DNA of 64,000 nucleotides from NCBI RefSeq assembly GCF_900187125.1, contig NZ_LT906468.1, positions 186,001-250,000 of the forward strand, in the 5' to 3' direction. The position numbers and the translations under genes were made by a program. The stretch's first letter is position 1, and the number at the start of each line of letters is the position of its first letter. The stretch is from Sphingobacterium mizutaii. GTDB lineage: Bacteria > Bacteroidota > Bacteroidia > Sphingobacteriales > Sphingobacteriaceae. The notes under the pieces were generated by a model. That model ran no database searches. It was not told where the DNA came from and was given only the letters and a program-made list of their open reading frames with translations. Positions 17,489-26,221 of the stretch are shown one piece after another.

Positions 17489-18187
17489 TTAATTGGAATC
17501 TAAGTCTGGTAATATTTCTTGGTTTTCAGATGGGGGGATCTTATCGTTCCTGTTACCTAGAAATACCTTATCCCACAGTGAGTTGAAGAAATTTGCCGTC
17601 CTTCGGAATATATTCTTATCGATATATTCCTCCGCACTGATTTCGATCCCTTCGCGATAATATTTCCATTGATAATCATTCACCACAGTATCCAAAACCT
17701 GTATTTTTCCATTCCACTGGGCATCCTTCATCGGGCCTTTCCTTGAGAGGACCCCATTTTCATTGTAAAGGCTGACCAGTCCATTCAGGTTGCCTTTGCT
17801 CCAATGCTCTTCTTTTAGGAGGTGCTGGCTGTCGGACCAATATTTCCATTCTCCATGGGGCAGGCCTTTCCTGTAAAATCCTTGTTTAAGTAATTGCTTA
17901 TTCCCAGAAAATTCTTGATAGCTCCCATGAAGTAATTTGCCTGAAAATCCACCCTGTGTCCTTTGGACCTTTCTTGATTGGTACCAGTAATAGAATTTTT
18001 CCGATCGTACAATTGTCTTTTCATCTGTTATATAAAAAGACTCCAATCTCCTTTCATCATGATTGATCGTTATCCTATTCTTTATATCCAATAATTTTTC
18101 ATATTCCGACCTTTGATATTGGCTGAAAGCAATCTTTGAACAAGAAAATAGGATGATCACGGGGATGATAAATTTTAGCGGTCTCAT
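17489..18187 (-). CDS. MORN/YwqK-type repeat protein with signal peptide
   Basis: The 232-residue protein starts with a signal peptide that contains FSCSK, a possible lipobox, and alternatively a signal-peptidase I site at AFSQ. Three to four MORN-like repeats follow between about 80 and 160, with units such as GKLLHGSYQEF, GLPHGEWKYW and GNLNGLVSLYNENG. Such repeats are common in secreted Bacteroidota proteins, often annotated YwqK family, and have no defined biochemical role. The gene is locked into the secretion operon: it abuts the 416-residue gene and overlaps the C/P-like gene by 4 bp (ATGA). That argues for a structural or accessory role in this machine, which is unusual for the family. 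Confidence 0.65.
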   Translation of the reverse strand: MRPLKFIIPVIILFSCSKIAFSQYQRSEYEKLLDIKNRITINHDERRLESFYITDEKTIVRSEKFYYWYQSRKVQRTQGGFSGKLLHGSYQEFSGNKQLLKQGFYRKGLPHGEWKYWSDSQHLLKEEHWSKGNLNGLVSLYNENGVLSRKGPMKDAQWNGKIQVLDTVVNDYQWKYYREGIEISAEEYIDKNIFRRTANFFNSLWDKVFLGNRNDKIPPSENQEILPDLDSN

Positions 18188-18690
18188 TGTTTGGAAATGG
18201 TTACTGTTTGAGAATTGGTTCTGACCTTTATTTCATGTGGGTAAATCGATAGAATTGTGTAACCATCAATCGATTGTTTGGTCTTCAGATAGTGCTGTTT
18301 TCCTGTAATCTGAACTAAAGCCACTTTTTTATTCATGTTTAAGTTTTCGATAAAACCCAAGTATTGGATATCTAAGGCCGGGGCATAGGCCAAAGGGTCA
18401 TAGGTTTCCATAGGTAAAATCTGCTCCTCATCCTGATCAGCTTGTTCATCAGGTTTATTATCGGTTGAGGATATCTCCTGAAAGAAATCATCGGACAGAA
18501 TGTCGTCATAGGTAAGATCTTCCTTCCATCGATAAGTGTCCAAATTCGATCGTACCTCTACTACGCCCTTATTGGATATGGGAAGCGGATCATGATCCGA
18601 AAATTTTGAAAAGACCACATAGATCACATAGCCCCATATCCCAAGTACTAAGGCAAAAAGGAAATAAATGTTATGCTTTTTATCTTTCAT
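18184..18690 (-). CDS. GspC/PilP-like inner-membrane protein
   Basis: The 168-residue protein has one N-terminal membrane segment (about 9-28), an acidic linker of about 80 residues, and a C-terminal domain. The domain begins with the pattern LQYLGFIEN-like (here IQYLGFIENLNMNKKVALVQI) and ends in a short beta unit, YTILSIYPHEIKVRTNSQTVTI. This matches the homology region of GspC and the PilP domain, which bind the N0 domain of the secretin. It would connect the inner-membrane platform to the secretin encoded at 28.6-30.6 kb. It overlaps both neighbours by 1-4 bp. Similarity is judged from pattern only. Confidence 0.7.
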   Translation of the reverse strand: MKDKKHNIYFLFALVLGIWGYVIYVVFSKFSDHDPLPISNKGVVEVRSNLDTYRWKEDLTYDDILSDDFFQEISSTDNKPDEQADQDEEQILPMETYDPLAYAPALDIQYLGFIENLNMNKKVALVQITGKQHYLKTKQSIDGYTILSIYPHEIKVRTNSQTVTISKQ

Positions 18691-19049
18691 TACTTAATAA
18701 TACGTAAAGTTCGCCGTTCCTGGAATAAACCTACGGAACCATCGTTTTCAGGCCTTGCCTGCCATTGATATACGCCCTGATTTAGTTGGATCTGGAATTG
18801 ATTCTTATCAACAAGGGAATCAACGATTAACTGCGCACTGTTTTCAAAGCTGGGAGATACGATCTGTATTCTATAATATTTGGCATCCTGATGCGTATTC
18901 CACCAAAAGGTGATAACAGAGTCCCTGGTACTCAGGTCATCCGCGGGTGCTTTCAATTCTACAGTTTCCTTTTCCAAGGGATATTCTATAAAATCGGCAC
19001 AAGAGGTTATCAATAAAAAAAACAGTAAATAATAAACCAGCTTATTCAT
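18690..19049 (-). CDS. Lipoprotein with a Fn3-like domain, first gene of the leftward operon
   Basis: The 119-residue protein has a lipoprotein signal (lipobox ITSC, cysteine near residue 17). A single beta-sandwich-like domain follows, with WWNTHQDAKYYRIQIVSP and GVYQWQARPENDG, a pattern seen in fibronectin-III or SusE-like domains. It is the first gene of the operon that runs down to gspF, and its stop codon shares a base with the next start. A lipoprotein that pilots or anchors the secretin to the outer membrane is expected in T2SS/T4P systems. This small lipoprotein is the best candidate for that role here, but this is inference. Confidence 0.6.
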   Translation of the reverse strand: MNKLVYYLLFFLLITSCADFIEYPLEKETVELKAPADDLSTRDSVITFWWNTHQDAKYYRIQIVSPSFENSAQLIVDSLVDKNQFQIQLNQGVYQWQARPENDGSVGLFQERRTLRIIK

Positions 19050-19437
19050 AATGTTAAGTGTAGGGTAAATATATATATATATCTTGTAAGATTGTATAGG
19101 CGTTTTAGATTAAAAGTTTAATTGATCTTCAAGATGCTAAGGAAATTAAGGCGTTTTTCTCATTTTTAATTTGAACGGACAGTAAATTATAAAAGATGAC
19201 TTATACCTTGAAAGAACTGATGTGTTTCGATAATTCAGTGGATAACGGTACAAATGTAATTATAACATTCAAATATTTTCCTTCTTTTTTATACCATCAA
19301 TATGAATTTCACGGATTTTTTATTAATGATATTTATGGTCGGATCTGTTAAAAATAAATTTTATATTTCTTTTAAAGAATTTTAGTATCTTACATCGATC
19401 CATTAATAATTGCCAAGCCAAATTATCCGATTTAGAA
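19050..19437. promoter_or_regulatory. Divergent promoter region
   Basis: The 388-bp gap separates the leftward secretion operon from the rightward WPDYVF-family gene, so it must hold two divergent promoters. It is very AT-rich and includes a short (TA)n run at about 19068-19081. No perfect Bacteroidota promoter (TTTG / TAnnTTTG) was found, so exact positions are not assigned. No gene is seen in it. Confidence 0.4.
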
Positions 19438-20511
19438 ATGAAATTTTTAAAGTTATTTTTTATTGCAATTCTGCTTTGCGGCATGCAAAGGGGTTTTTCA
19501 CAAAATTTATTGAACTTAAATGAGTGGACCGCAGGTGAAGGGCCAATTGCTGGTTTTACCTTAAATGGTCCCACTACTGAAAACCTCAGGGAATGGGGGG
19601 ATGGCCCCCAAGGGAACCGAGCAGTCCTCTGGAAGGCCTTACCGAGTGGGGACGGAAATAACGACGGCGGTTTTAACAGTACTGATTTTTCCATGGACAA
19701 CAAAAAAATGTACCGCTATACCATCTGGATGAAAAAGACAAACTCCGCGGATGGAAGTAGTTATTTTGGTTGCGGAAATGTGAACACTTTAGCAGGAACA
19801 TTAAATAGCAATGCGTACTTCTGGAATGGAGATTTGCCGGAATTGAACAGGTGGTATTTAATCGTAGGATATATTCATGCCAGTACCGATGCCTCCACGG
19901 TCAGCCTGGGTGGGATTTATGATGGAATTACTGGAAAAAAAGTTGTATCCATAACGGATTACAAATCAATTTCTGGAAGTACGACGAATAAGATACGATC
20001 TTACCTGTTCTATGATAATAATGCCAATGATAGACAATACTTTTATGGACCGCGGGTAGAAGAGGTCAATGGAAATGAACCAACCATTGCCTCACTATTG
20101 AACAATGCAAATAGCGGTGAGAATTTCTATTTTGCAGGGAAGGTTGGTGTCAAGACCGATACCCCTGGAGATTTCGACCTAGCTGTGAATGGGAAGATAC
20201 GTTCAAAGGAAATTAAGGTTGAAGCCAGTAATTGGCCAGATTATGTATTTAAGGATGAATATAGAGTGCCTCCTCTTAGAGAGACCGCTGAGTTTATTAA
20301 GAATCATGGTCATTTACCCGATGTCCCAACAGCTGAAGAGGTAGAGGCTGATGGAATATCCCTTGGAGAGTTTAATAAGCTATTGCTTAAAAAATTGGAG
20401 GAAATTACCCTTCACCTTATTGAAAAGGAAAATGAAATTGAGATGCTTAAAAAAGAGATTAAGAAAATTTCAAAGGGTGCGAGTTCAAAAGAATATGGTA
20501 TTGAAAGTTAA
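19438..20511 (+). CDS. Secreted WPDYVF-module protein, paralogue 1
   Basis: The 357-residue protein has a signal peptide (MKFLKLFFIAILLCGMQRGFS). The N-terminal domain is unique (about 25-220), rich in Gly, Asn and aromatic residues like a carbohydrate-binding jelly roll. The C-terminal module (about 232-350) is shared with the genes at 23.9, 24.6 and 32.7 kb. It consists of VGVKTDTP...LAVNGKIRSKEIKVE, then WPDYVF near 266, then EFIKNHGHLPDVPTAEEV, and a heptad-like tail ending in charged KK/KEI repeats that should form a coiled coil. Such modules are widespread in Bacteroidota with no known function, and they resemble the ends of tail-fibre-like trimeric proteins. It is divergent from the secretion operon. 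Confidence 0.7.
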   Translation: MKFLKLFFIAILLCGMQRGFSQNLLNLNEWTAGEGPIAGFTLNGPTTENLREWGDGPQGNRAVLWKALPSGDGNNDGGFNSTDFSMDNKKMYRYTIWMKKTNSADGSSYFGCGNVNTLAGTLNSNAYFWNGDLPELNRWYLIVGYIHASTDASTVSLGGIYDGITGKKVVSITDYKSISGSTTNKIRSYLFYDNNANDRQYFYGPRVEEVNGNEPTIASLLNNANSGENFYFAGKVGVKTDTPGDFDLAVNGKIRSKEIKVEASNWPDYVFKDEYRVPPLRETAEFIKNHGHLPDVPTAEEVEADGISLGEFNKLLLKKLEEITLHLIEKENEIEMLKKEIKKISKGASSKEYGIES

Positions 20512-20654
20512 CGGGATTATCTTACTTTTTACTCATTGGTCATGATAATTTATATCAAATTCTGAACTAGTTTTAGCACTGTCCAATAGGTGCTAAAACC
20601 TGTTATAATGGTTTAAATAGTGCTATTGCTAAATGTTAATTGTAAACATATTTT

Positions 20655-20864
20655 ATGAAATATTCTTTTTCATTTTTCCTTAGCTTCTTAAGCATTGGTT
20701 TACATTTGACAGTTTATAGTAAGTTATATGCTCAAAATATCCAACAGGATAAGAACATGTTGTTAGAGACTATTTCAAAACACTTTGTTTCTCACGAGGA
20801 ACATTCCGCTCGAATGAAAAAGGGGTTACGCCCAATGTACTGCTTTGGGCAGCATACCCTTTAG
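20655..20864 (+). pseudogene. Signal-peptide-bearing short ORF, probably a truncated secreted protein
   Basis: The 69-residue frame opens with a clear signal peptide (MKYSFSFFLSFLSIGLHLTVYSKLYAQ) and about 40 further residues, then stops just before the IS110 debris. No family is recognised. The abrupt end next to transposon remnants suggests a gene whose 3' part was lost. It could still be an intact small secreted protein. Confidence 0.3.
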
Positions 20865-20896
20865 CTTATATCATGTTGTTGGTTTTTTTTGCTATA

Positions 20897-21088
20897 CTAT
20901 AAATTTTGATATTTGGTTGACTTATTAAGTAGATCACTCATCAGGTATACCCGGGCGTTTTCCACACTATTAAAACTATGCAAAACTTGTACATACTCTG
21001 AATGTGTCAATAACTCTTTGGATAAAGCTACTTTAATAGTTTGTAAAAACGGTTCTTTGTACAGGGAATAAACGGCACTTATACCTAC
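20897..21088 (-). pseudogene. 3'-terminal remnant of an unidentified gene
   Basis: About 63 codons are open without a start codon. The readable peptide includes VYSLYKEPFLQTIKVALSKE and LHSFNSVENARVYLMSDLLN before a TAG stop. Amphipathic regularity suggests real former coding sequence. It abuts the truncated end of the IS110 transposase, so the insertion or a deletion probably cut it. The family was not recognised. Confidence 0.35.
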
Positions 21089-21093
21089 CGTCT

Positions 21094-21683
21094 ATGGTCA
21101 GTGTAATCTCTTGCCAATAGCAAAGGATCGAGGTGACCTTTGGCCATGGCCCTGACCATTTCCATACCGCTTACTCCAAATACGTCGCTGACTACGCTCC
21201 ACCGTTTGATGTTGGCGGATTCAAGGATGTTCTGTAACCGTTTCTTTTATGCGGTCCGCATAGTGATAAGCTTACGTCTATGTCGAAAAAGCTCCTTGAG
21301 CTCATGGATATGTTGTGGTGGGATGAAGTTTTCCTTCAGTAGACCCGAAAGAAGCAGTTTGGTGATACATTCGCTATCCTTCTTGTCGGTCTTCTCTCTC
21401 GGAACATTTTTGACATGCCGGGCATTGACCAGTAGGATTGAAAATAGTCTTCCAAAACTGCGTAAACAGGTCGCAAGTAGACCCCGGTGCTCTCTTTTCT
21501 ACCCTGTGTAATGGAATGTACCTGGAGCCATTCCACTAAATTGTACAGGTCATCCATAAAAGTTAAGAAGGTTTTTGTCTCTGTATCAAAATCACTGCCT
21601 TTAATTGTAGCAACTACTGTGTCTTTGTGGACATCCAGTCCACAACCACGATCAAGAATAAAGGGTAATCCCCTGACAGCCAA
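21094..21683 (-). pseudogene. IS110-family transposase remnant
   Basis: The N-terminal part reads GCGLDVHKDTVVATIKG ... STGVYLRPVYAVLEDYF, the DEDD-type opening of IS110 transposases. At about 21435 the frame shifts and the next frame continues with LLVNARHVKNVP, KTDKKDSECITKLLLSGLLK and IHELKELFRHRRKLITMRT. An in-frame stop follows, then KKRLQNILESANIKRWSVVSDVFGVSG. The catalytic serine-containing C-terminal transposase_20 domain is missing. With one frameshift, one nonsense codon and a truncated end, the element is dead. IS110 elements lack long terminal inverted repeats, and no ends were found. Confidence 0.8.
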
Positions 21684-21840
21684 AGGTCTTATATTTATGG
21701 ATACTAAGATACCGTTTTGGCTAAATGCCTATTGGGACTATGAGCCCGTGACTTTCATGGCTGTTGGTGATACCAGATGTATTATGAACGTTTTTAACTG
21801 AAGAAAATAAACACGTTATAAAAAATATGAAAGCTATGAG

Positions 21841-22050
21841 ATGACATCTTCTATCGAAGCTGCCAAAAAACTCGCTAAGATTTTAGATACGACAGTGGGC
21901 TACCTATTGGGAGAGAACGAACAGGCCGTCCTGTTTAAAGACCCCGCTATGTTAAAGAGGTTTCAGGATATTGCAACACTCCCCGAAAAGGAAAAGGAAT
22001 GCCTGCTCAATACCGTTGACCATTTTATCAAAGCAAGCAAGATTTCTTGA
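21841..22050 (+). pseudogene. XRE-family regulator, C-terminal remnant
   Basis: The frame encodes the last part of an HTH_XRE regulator: EAAKKLAKILDTTVGYLLGE, where the final helix of the HTH fold meets the linker, then a short helical tail (LPEKEKECLLNTVDHFIKASK). The frame opens about 11 codons before the ATG with YESYE, matching the usual end of recognition-helix flanks. The DNA-binding helices themselves are absent. It was probably cut by the rearrangement that left the IS110 remnant just upstream. Confidence 0.6.
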
Positions 22051-22060
22051 TGTAAAACAA

Positions 22061-22087
22061 AACCGCCAGGCTTACAGCTTGGCGGTT
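22061..22087. terminator. Bidirectional hairpin terminator
   Basis: A 12-bp stem with one G-U pair (AACCGCCAGGCT with AGCTTGGCGGTT) and a 3-base loop lies between two converging frames. On the minus strand it is followed by a T-rich tract, so it should end transcription of the Imm40-like gene. Confidence 0.7.
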
Positions 22088-22090
22088 AAG

Positions 22091-22465
22091 TCATTCAGTT
22101 ACAAAAACTATGTAACATTTCTTTTTAAGGTTTTCAGCTGTTGCGTGGGCATTTGTAATACCTTCTTGTGCTAAGGTATAGCTCCTTTTTAAATAATCAT
22201 CTTCCCTCTCATTGTCTATTCTATCACAATACCAATTCAAGTAATGATATTCTTCTCCCCAAAGCTGATAAGCATAAATAAGCTCTCCGCTATCCTCTGA
22301 AAGTATACCCCCTCCTAAAATTGCTGTTTGATTATCTTTTAATAACTCTATTGCTTGCAAAGCATCATCAACGGCCAATGCGATTTCATCACTACCTGGA
22401 TTAATTTCAGATAATGGCCTGCCTTTCTCTTTTAAAAAATTTAGATAACTCAATGTATTTTCCAT
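22091..22465 (-). CDS. Imm40-like immunity protein, orphan
   Basis: The 124-residue soluble protein has the look of Imm40-family immunity proteins of polymorphic toxin systems: an IALAVDDALQAIELL helix, then AILGGGIL...LIYAYQLW and the aromatic NWYCDR strand. No toxin gene is adjacent. The nearest features are IS110 and HTH remnants and decayed paralogues of the WPDYVF family. It could be left over from a lost toxin locus or be kept to defend against kin toxins. It ends at a strong terminator. The family assignment is from recalled pattern only. Confidence 0.55.
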   Translation of the reverse strand: MENTLSYLNFLKEKGRPLSEINPGSDEIALAVDDALQAIELLKDNQTAILGGGILSEDSGELIYAYQLWGEEYHYLNWYCDRIDNEREDDYLKRSYTLAQEGITNAHATAENLKKKCYIVFVTE

Positions 22466-23196
22466 TCTAAGGAACTTTAGGTACGTTAAAAAATCTGTGG
22501 TTAATTATTCCGTTAGCAGCTTTGATGTATTCAAATGTACCCGTTTTGCTGTTTCCCTTCAAAAGATATGGTGTTTATTGTGGACATGAGGTTTTCGATC
22601 ACGCAGACGGGATTGTTAATCTATAGCTCCCCTTTCTATTGGACAGTAACTAGGATCTTCCGTATTCAGCTGCTGGAGTGGACCCTAACATCCTTATACC
22701 GTAGCAATAGAAGGTTCTTCTACAACCGCCCAATTGGAGGCTTGGATAGATTGGACCAAAGAGGTACGCTCCGAAAAGATTCACGGTCGAAGTATTTGTT
22801 ACCTACCATAACTTAAATCATTGGATTGTTTAGCCTGATGTGTCATTCCAATACGTGGTATAATTCCGTTCTCCATCTGATATTTAAGAAAAAGGAAATA
22901 AAAGACTTGTTGTATTATAAGAAAGGAACAGATATCCGGTAGTAGATATTATTATTTTTTTGGGTTGGATTCAAACTTCCTATCAATGTTATATAGTAGC
23001 TTTTGCTGGTGTAGGATTCATTCAAAATCTTAATGAGTATGAAGAAATGGCCAGAGAATAAAAAAGTTGAAAATAATCCCTCTTTCTTTCTGAAATAATT
23101 TGAAATATTATTTGTTAATCATTACCTTTAATCCAAGTAGAAATTATTGTATTGTAGCACAATACTGTTAGCCTTAAGTACTAACAAACCAATCAT
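22466..23196. other. Gene-poor stretch with one coding-like remnant
   Basis: No intact gene is supported in these 731 bases. At 22689-22811 a 41-codon plus-strand frame reads HPYTVAIEGSSTTAQLEAWI followed by DW. This resembles the start of a GEVED-type secreted domain, but it lacks a start codon and degenerates after ~20 residues. The rest is AT-rich without sustained coding signal. Confidence 0.4.
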
Positions 23197-23856
23197 ATGC
23201 CCAAGAACAGCCTTTCAATATTTATTTCGGGTTTTTTTTCTTTCATAGCAAATGCGCAGTCTTCCCCACTAATTGTACCGGATACCAGGGATGTGGTGCC
23301 ACTACCAGCAGGTTATTCATTGAACGTAATGGTACAGTTCAACAGGGAACAGCCGTCGGATTCCCATTTGCAGTTTATATTAACAGGATGGGATTAAGGG
23401 CATGACAGACGATAGTTAGTAGACCTGCTCACGAACTTGCATTCTCAAACAGGAATTGTCTATTGGGACGGAACATCTGCTTTTGGCTGAGCAGCATGGA
23501 GAAAGGTAATCGTGGAAAAGACTGCTGGATTTGTTGGTGTAGGAACTCACAATCCAATGGAGAGACTATCTGTTAATGGGAAATCAGGGGTCAAGAGGTG
23601 ACGGATGGGAACATCCAAACTCGCTTGACTATTTATTTGGACCGGACTATAGAAAAATGACCCTGAGCGAAATAGAGGAATTCATCGGACGAAAATAAAC
23701 ACCTTCCCGAGATTCCGTCAAGGAGTTCGTGGCAAAATGGCTTTCACTAGGAGAAATAAAACGTATCCTGTTAAAAATAACAGAGGGATTGACAGGCACC
23801 TGATCCAGAAGGAGGAAGAGATAAACAAGATTGAAAAAAGACTGAATACACTTTAA
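23197..23856 (+). pseudogene. Decayed WPDYVF-family paralogue
   Basis: The first 66 codons are open, with signal peptide then IVPDTRDVVPLPAGYSL. They parallel the gene at 32664, which has SIPDTRDVATLPLDYG. After a stop at 23395 the similarity continues through all three frames: a PAHELAFSN segment, a block of about 30 bases around AATCCAATGGAGAGACTATC identical to the 32664 gene, LDRTI..., KHLPEIPS and a charged coiled-coil end at 23856. Several indels and stops make it non-functional as a full protein. Confidence 0.75.
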
Positions 23857-23869
23857 AACATAGAATAAG

Positions 23870-24520
23870 ATGAAAATTTTAAAGACATTGTTATTATTTT
23901 CCGGCTTGCTATTAGGACTTTATTCATCTGGTCAAAACGTCACCTACAACAATGTTAGGATAGGTCTGGACGCTCCAGCAATTGGGGTAAACATTTTAAC
24001 GAATTGGCCGAACCTTACTACAGGGTGGATTCGGGGGTTTTCTATCAGCAATCATAACGACTCTGAAAAATTCGTGTATTTTGGATCTACGGGTAATGCC
24101 GTAAATGGAATATCAACTTTATATTACAATTTTATTGGCAAAACACATACAAATCCTTACATGGTATTTTTACCTAACGGAAATGTTGGGATAGGAACAG
24201 TTTCTCCTAATGTGAAGTTAGCCGTCAATGGGAATATTAGGGCTCGAGAGATAAAAGTTGATGCTTCGGGCTGGCCAGATTATGTATTTAAAAAAGATCA
24301 TCACCTTCCTTCATTAAAAGAAACAGAAGAGTTTATCAAGCAAAATGGTCATTTACCTGGTGTACCTTCAGCCCTTGATGCTGAAAGTAATGGGATATCA
24401 TTAGGGGAGATGAATAAGATTCTATTAAAAAAGATTGAAGAGATAACTCTTTATTTGATTGATAAGGATAAAGAGATAGATTCATTAAGAAAGGAAATTG
24501 ATTCTTTAAATTCAAACTGA
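23870..24520 (+). CDS. Secreted WPDYVF-module protein, paralogue 2
   Basis: The 216-residue protein has a signal peptide (MKILKTLLLFSGLLLGLYSSGQ) and a short variable domain (about 23-100) with NVTYNNVRIGLDAPAIGVNI. The shared module starts with NVGIGTVSPNVKLAVNG near residue 103, has WPDYVF near 135, LPSLKETEEFIKQNGHLPGV, then a heptad tail (KKIEEITLYLIDKDKEIDSL). It is the smallest intact member, so the module plus a signal peptide nearly makes the whole protein. It lies 13 bp after the decayed paralogue and 70 bp before the next intact member. Confidence 0.7.
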   Translation: MKILKTLLLFSGLLLGLYSSGQNVTYNNVRIGLDAPAIGVNILTNWPNLTTGWIRGFSISNHNDSEKFVYFGSTGNAVNGISTLYYNFIGKTHTNPYMVFLPNGNVGIGTVSPNVKLAVNGNIRAREIKVDASGWPDYVFKKDHHLPSLKETEEFIKQNGHLPGVPSALDAESNGISLGEMNKILLKKIEEITLYLIDKDKEIDSLRKEIDSLNSN

Positions 24521-24590
24521 GAATACAGTGAATAATTCGTTCATAGGATTGTAAATTATCAAGACCTAAATATCCTTATATACTTAAATT

Positions 24591-25412
24591 ATGAAATTTC
24601 TTTACTTTTTAATCCTCGCTGCGATTTTGGTTCCAAATGTTATTTTTTCACAAACGCCCTCCACAGCTTCTGTTGGTTCTTCGGGATGGAAGAGAGTTGC
24701 CTATGTCAATAGCGCAAGTGGTCGAGGTTTCGGAAAGGTCAGCATTTACACAGTTGGAAGTACATCTACTCCTTATCAATTGGACATTGAATGGTTTAAA
24801 GATTGGGCCACAGTTGCTGGGATATCTATAAAATCAAATAGTTCAGCGGGTTATTGGACGGGGGCACGAATTACATATGATGCCGATTCGACATATATTG
24901 AGGTTAATTTTACAAGGGATGTAGCAGCATTGTTCATAATTTCGGACACCTATGGTTGGAATATCGCAAAACCTTATACCGGAACTTTAACTAACGGAGG
25001 GGGCACAGTTAGAGCTGAAACCAAGGCCGGGAAGATGGCGATTAATGATTATTTGGTCGTTGGTTTCAACGGAAATGTGGGTATAGGTACAACAAATCCT
25101 ACAGCAAAACTTACAGTAAACGGGCTGGTCAGGGCAAGAGAAATAAAAGTAGATGCCACCCCTTGGCCAGATTATGTTTTCGAAGAAGGTTACCACCTTC
25201 CTTCCCTGGATCAAATTAGGAGTTATATAAGGGAAAATGGTCGCCTCCCAGAAGTCCCTTCGGCAGTACAGGTTCAAAAGGAGGGGATAGATTTGGGTAG
25301 AATGGACGCGATACTTTTAAAGAAAATCGAAGAATTGACACTTTATTTAATTGAAAAGGAAGGGCAGATTGATTCTTTAAACGAGAGGTTAAAATCACTT
25401 GAGAAAAAATAA
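24591..25412 (+). CDS. Secreted WPDYVF-module protein, paralogue 3
   Basis: The 273-residue protein has a signal peptide (MKFLYFLILAAILVPNVIFS) and a beta-rich variable domain of ~140 residues (GWKRVAYVNSASGRGFG...). This resembles the interaction heads of fibre proteins in which each subunit ends in a trimerising tail. The shared module starts at VGIGTTNPTAKLTVNG near residue 164, with WPDYVF near 192 and a coiled-coil end (KKIEELTLYLIEKEGQIDSL). Its downstream neighbour is a broken paralogue, followed by the rightward secretion cluster. Confidence 0.7.
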   Translation: MKFLYFLILAAILVPNVIFSQTPSTASVGSSGWKRVAYVNSASGRGFGKVSIYTVGSTSTPYQLDIEWFKDWATVAGISIKSNSSAGYWTGARITYDADSTYIEVNFTRDVAALFIISDTYGWNIAKPYTGTLTNGGGTVRAETKAGKMAINDYLVVGFNGNVGIGTTNPTAKLTVNGLVRAREIKVDATPWPDYVFEEGYHLPSLDQIRSYIRENGRLPEVPSAVQVQKEGIDLGRMDAILLKKIEELTLYLIEKEGQIDSLNERLKSLEKK

Positions 25413-25421
25413 TATGAAACT

Positions 25422-26082
25422 ATGAAAGATTTTTAACATGATTTTATGCGGTTTGTGGTTCCTTATAATTAACAGTATGTTCCTTACAATAATGTGACGA
25501 TAGGTCTTGATGCTCCTGCTTCATGTATGAACATATTATGTAATTGGCATACTATTAACGGTGATTGGGTTTGGGGATACCCAATGAGCCACCTGAATGA
25601 CAACCTTGGATTTGTATATATTGGAACCTGGGGAAATAAACTGGACGGGAAAAAAAAACCGCTTATTACAGTTTTATGGAGAATCATATACTAATCCCAT
25701 TGTTTCCATTTTACCTAGGTAGATTTTGGGGAAAGGAAAGGATACACCAAATGTAAAATTTTCGGTAAAGGGTATGGTTAGGGCGAAGAAAATCAAGGTT
25801 GAGACAACCAATTGGTTTGATTAAGTTTGAACCAGATTATGAAACTGTCATCTTGCCGGAATTTCATCTGCAAAGGAAATTGAGAAGAACTGGCTTTTAA
25901 TATCCGATCTGATCAGAATACTACTTAAATATAATGAAGAACTAACACTCCATTTAATCGAAAAGAATATTCAAATTGAAAAACAAGTGAGAATTTTGGA
26001 CGATTTAGGTCTATGTCATCAAGCTCTAGAAAATAGAGTTATTGAGAACAAATGGCCATCAAGCCCGAGTAAGACCTTTTAA
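25422..26082 (+). pseudogene. Decayed WPDYVF-family paralogue
   Basis: Starting with ATGAAA and an immediate frame break, the DNA shows YNNVTIGLDAPASCMNILCN in one frame, parallel to the paralogue at 23870 (YNNVRIGLDAPAIGVNIL). Degraded copies of the VGIGT/VNG unit, the N-W pair of the WPDYVF region and a charged helical tail follow in shifting frames up to 26082. Multiple frameshifts and stops are present. It shows that the family has expanded and decayed locally. Confidence 0.7.
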
Positions 26083-26194
26083 CTTATTGGTTTATAAGTC
26101 TATAATGTAAGAAGAAACAATCCGACCGCCTGTACAGCGCCAGAATCAGTGGAAACAAAGAAATGATGAACTAGATTGTAAATAAAAGAATCAT

Positions 26195-26202
26195 TACTTT
26201 TG
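26195..26202 (+). promoter_or_regulatory. Possible Bacteroidota -7 element (TACTTTTG)
   Basis: TACTTTTG matches the Bacteroidota consensus TAnnTTTG and lies 19 bp before the pseudopilin start. A TTG at 26176-26178 could be the -33 box, but the spacing (16 bp) is shorter than usual. The same octamer stands 70 bp before the gene at 32664. Confidence 0.35.
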
Positions 26203-26221
26203 AGCTTAATAAATCTAAATT

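Noticed and set aside
19066..19082. (TA)n run as a phase-variation switch
   Set aside because: The run is short (about 7 units) and intergenic; position relative to promoters is unknown, so it is only noted as AT-rich sequence.
22535..22816. 93-codon plus-strand frame as a gene
   Set aside because: Composition is irregular with no signal, membrane or domain pattern; another frame in the same DNA looks more like former coding sequence.
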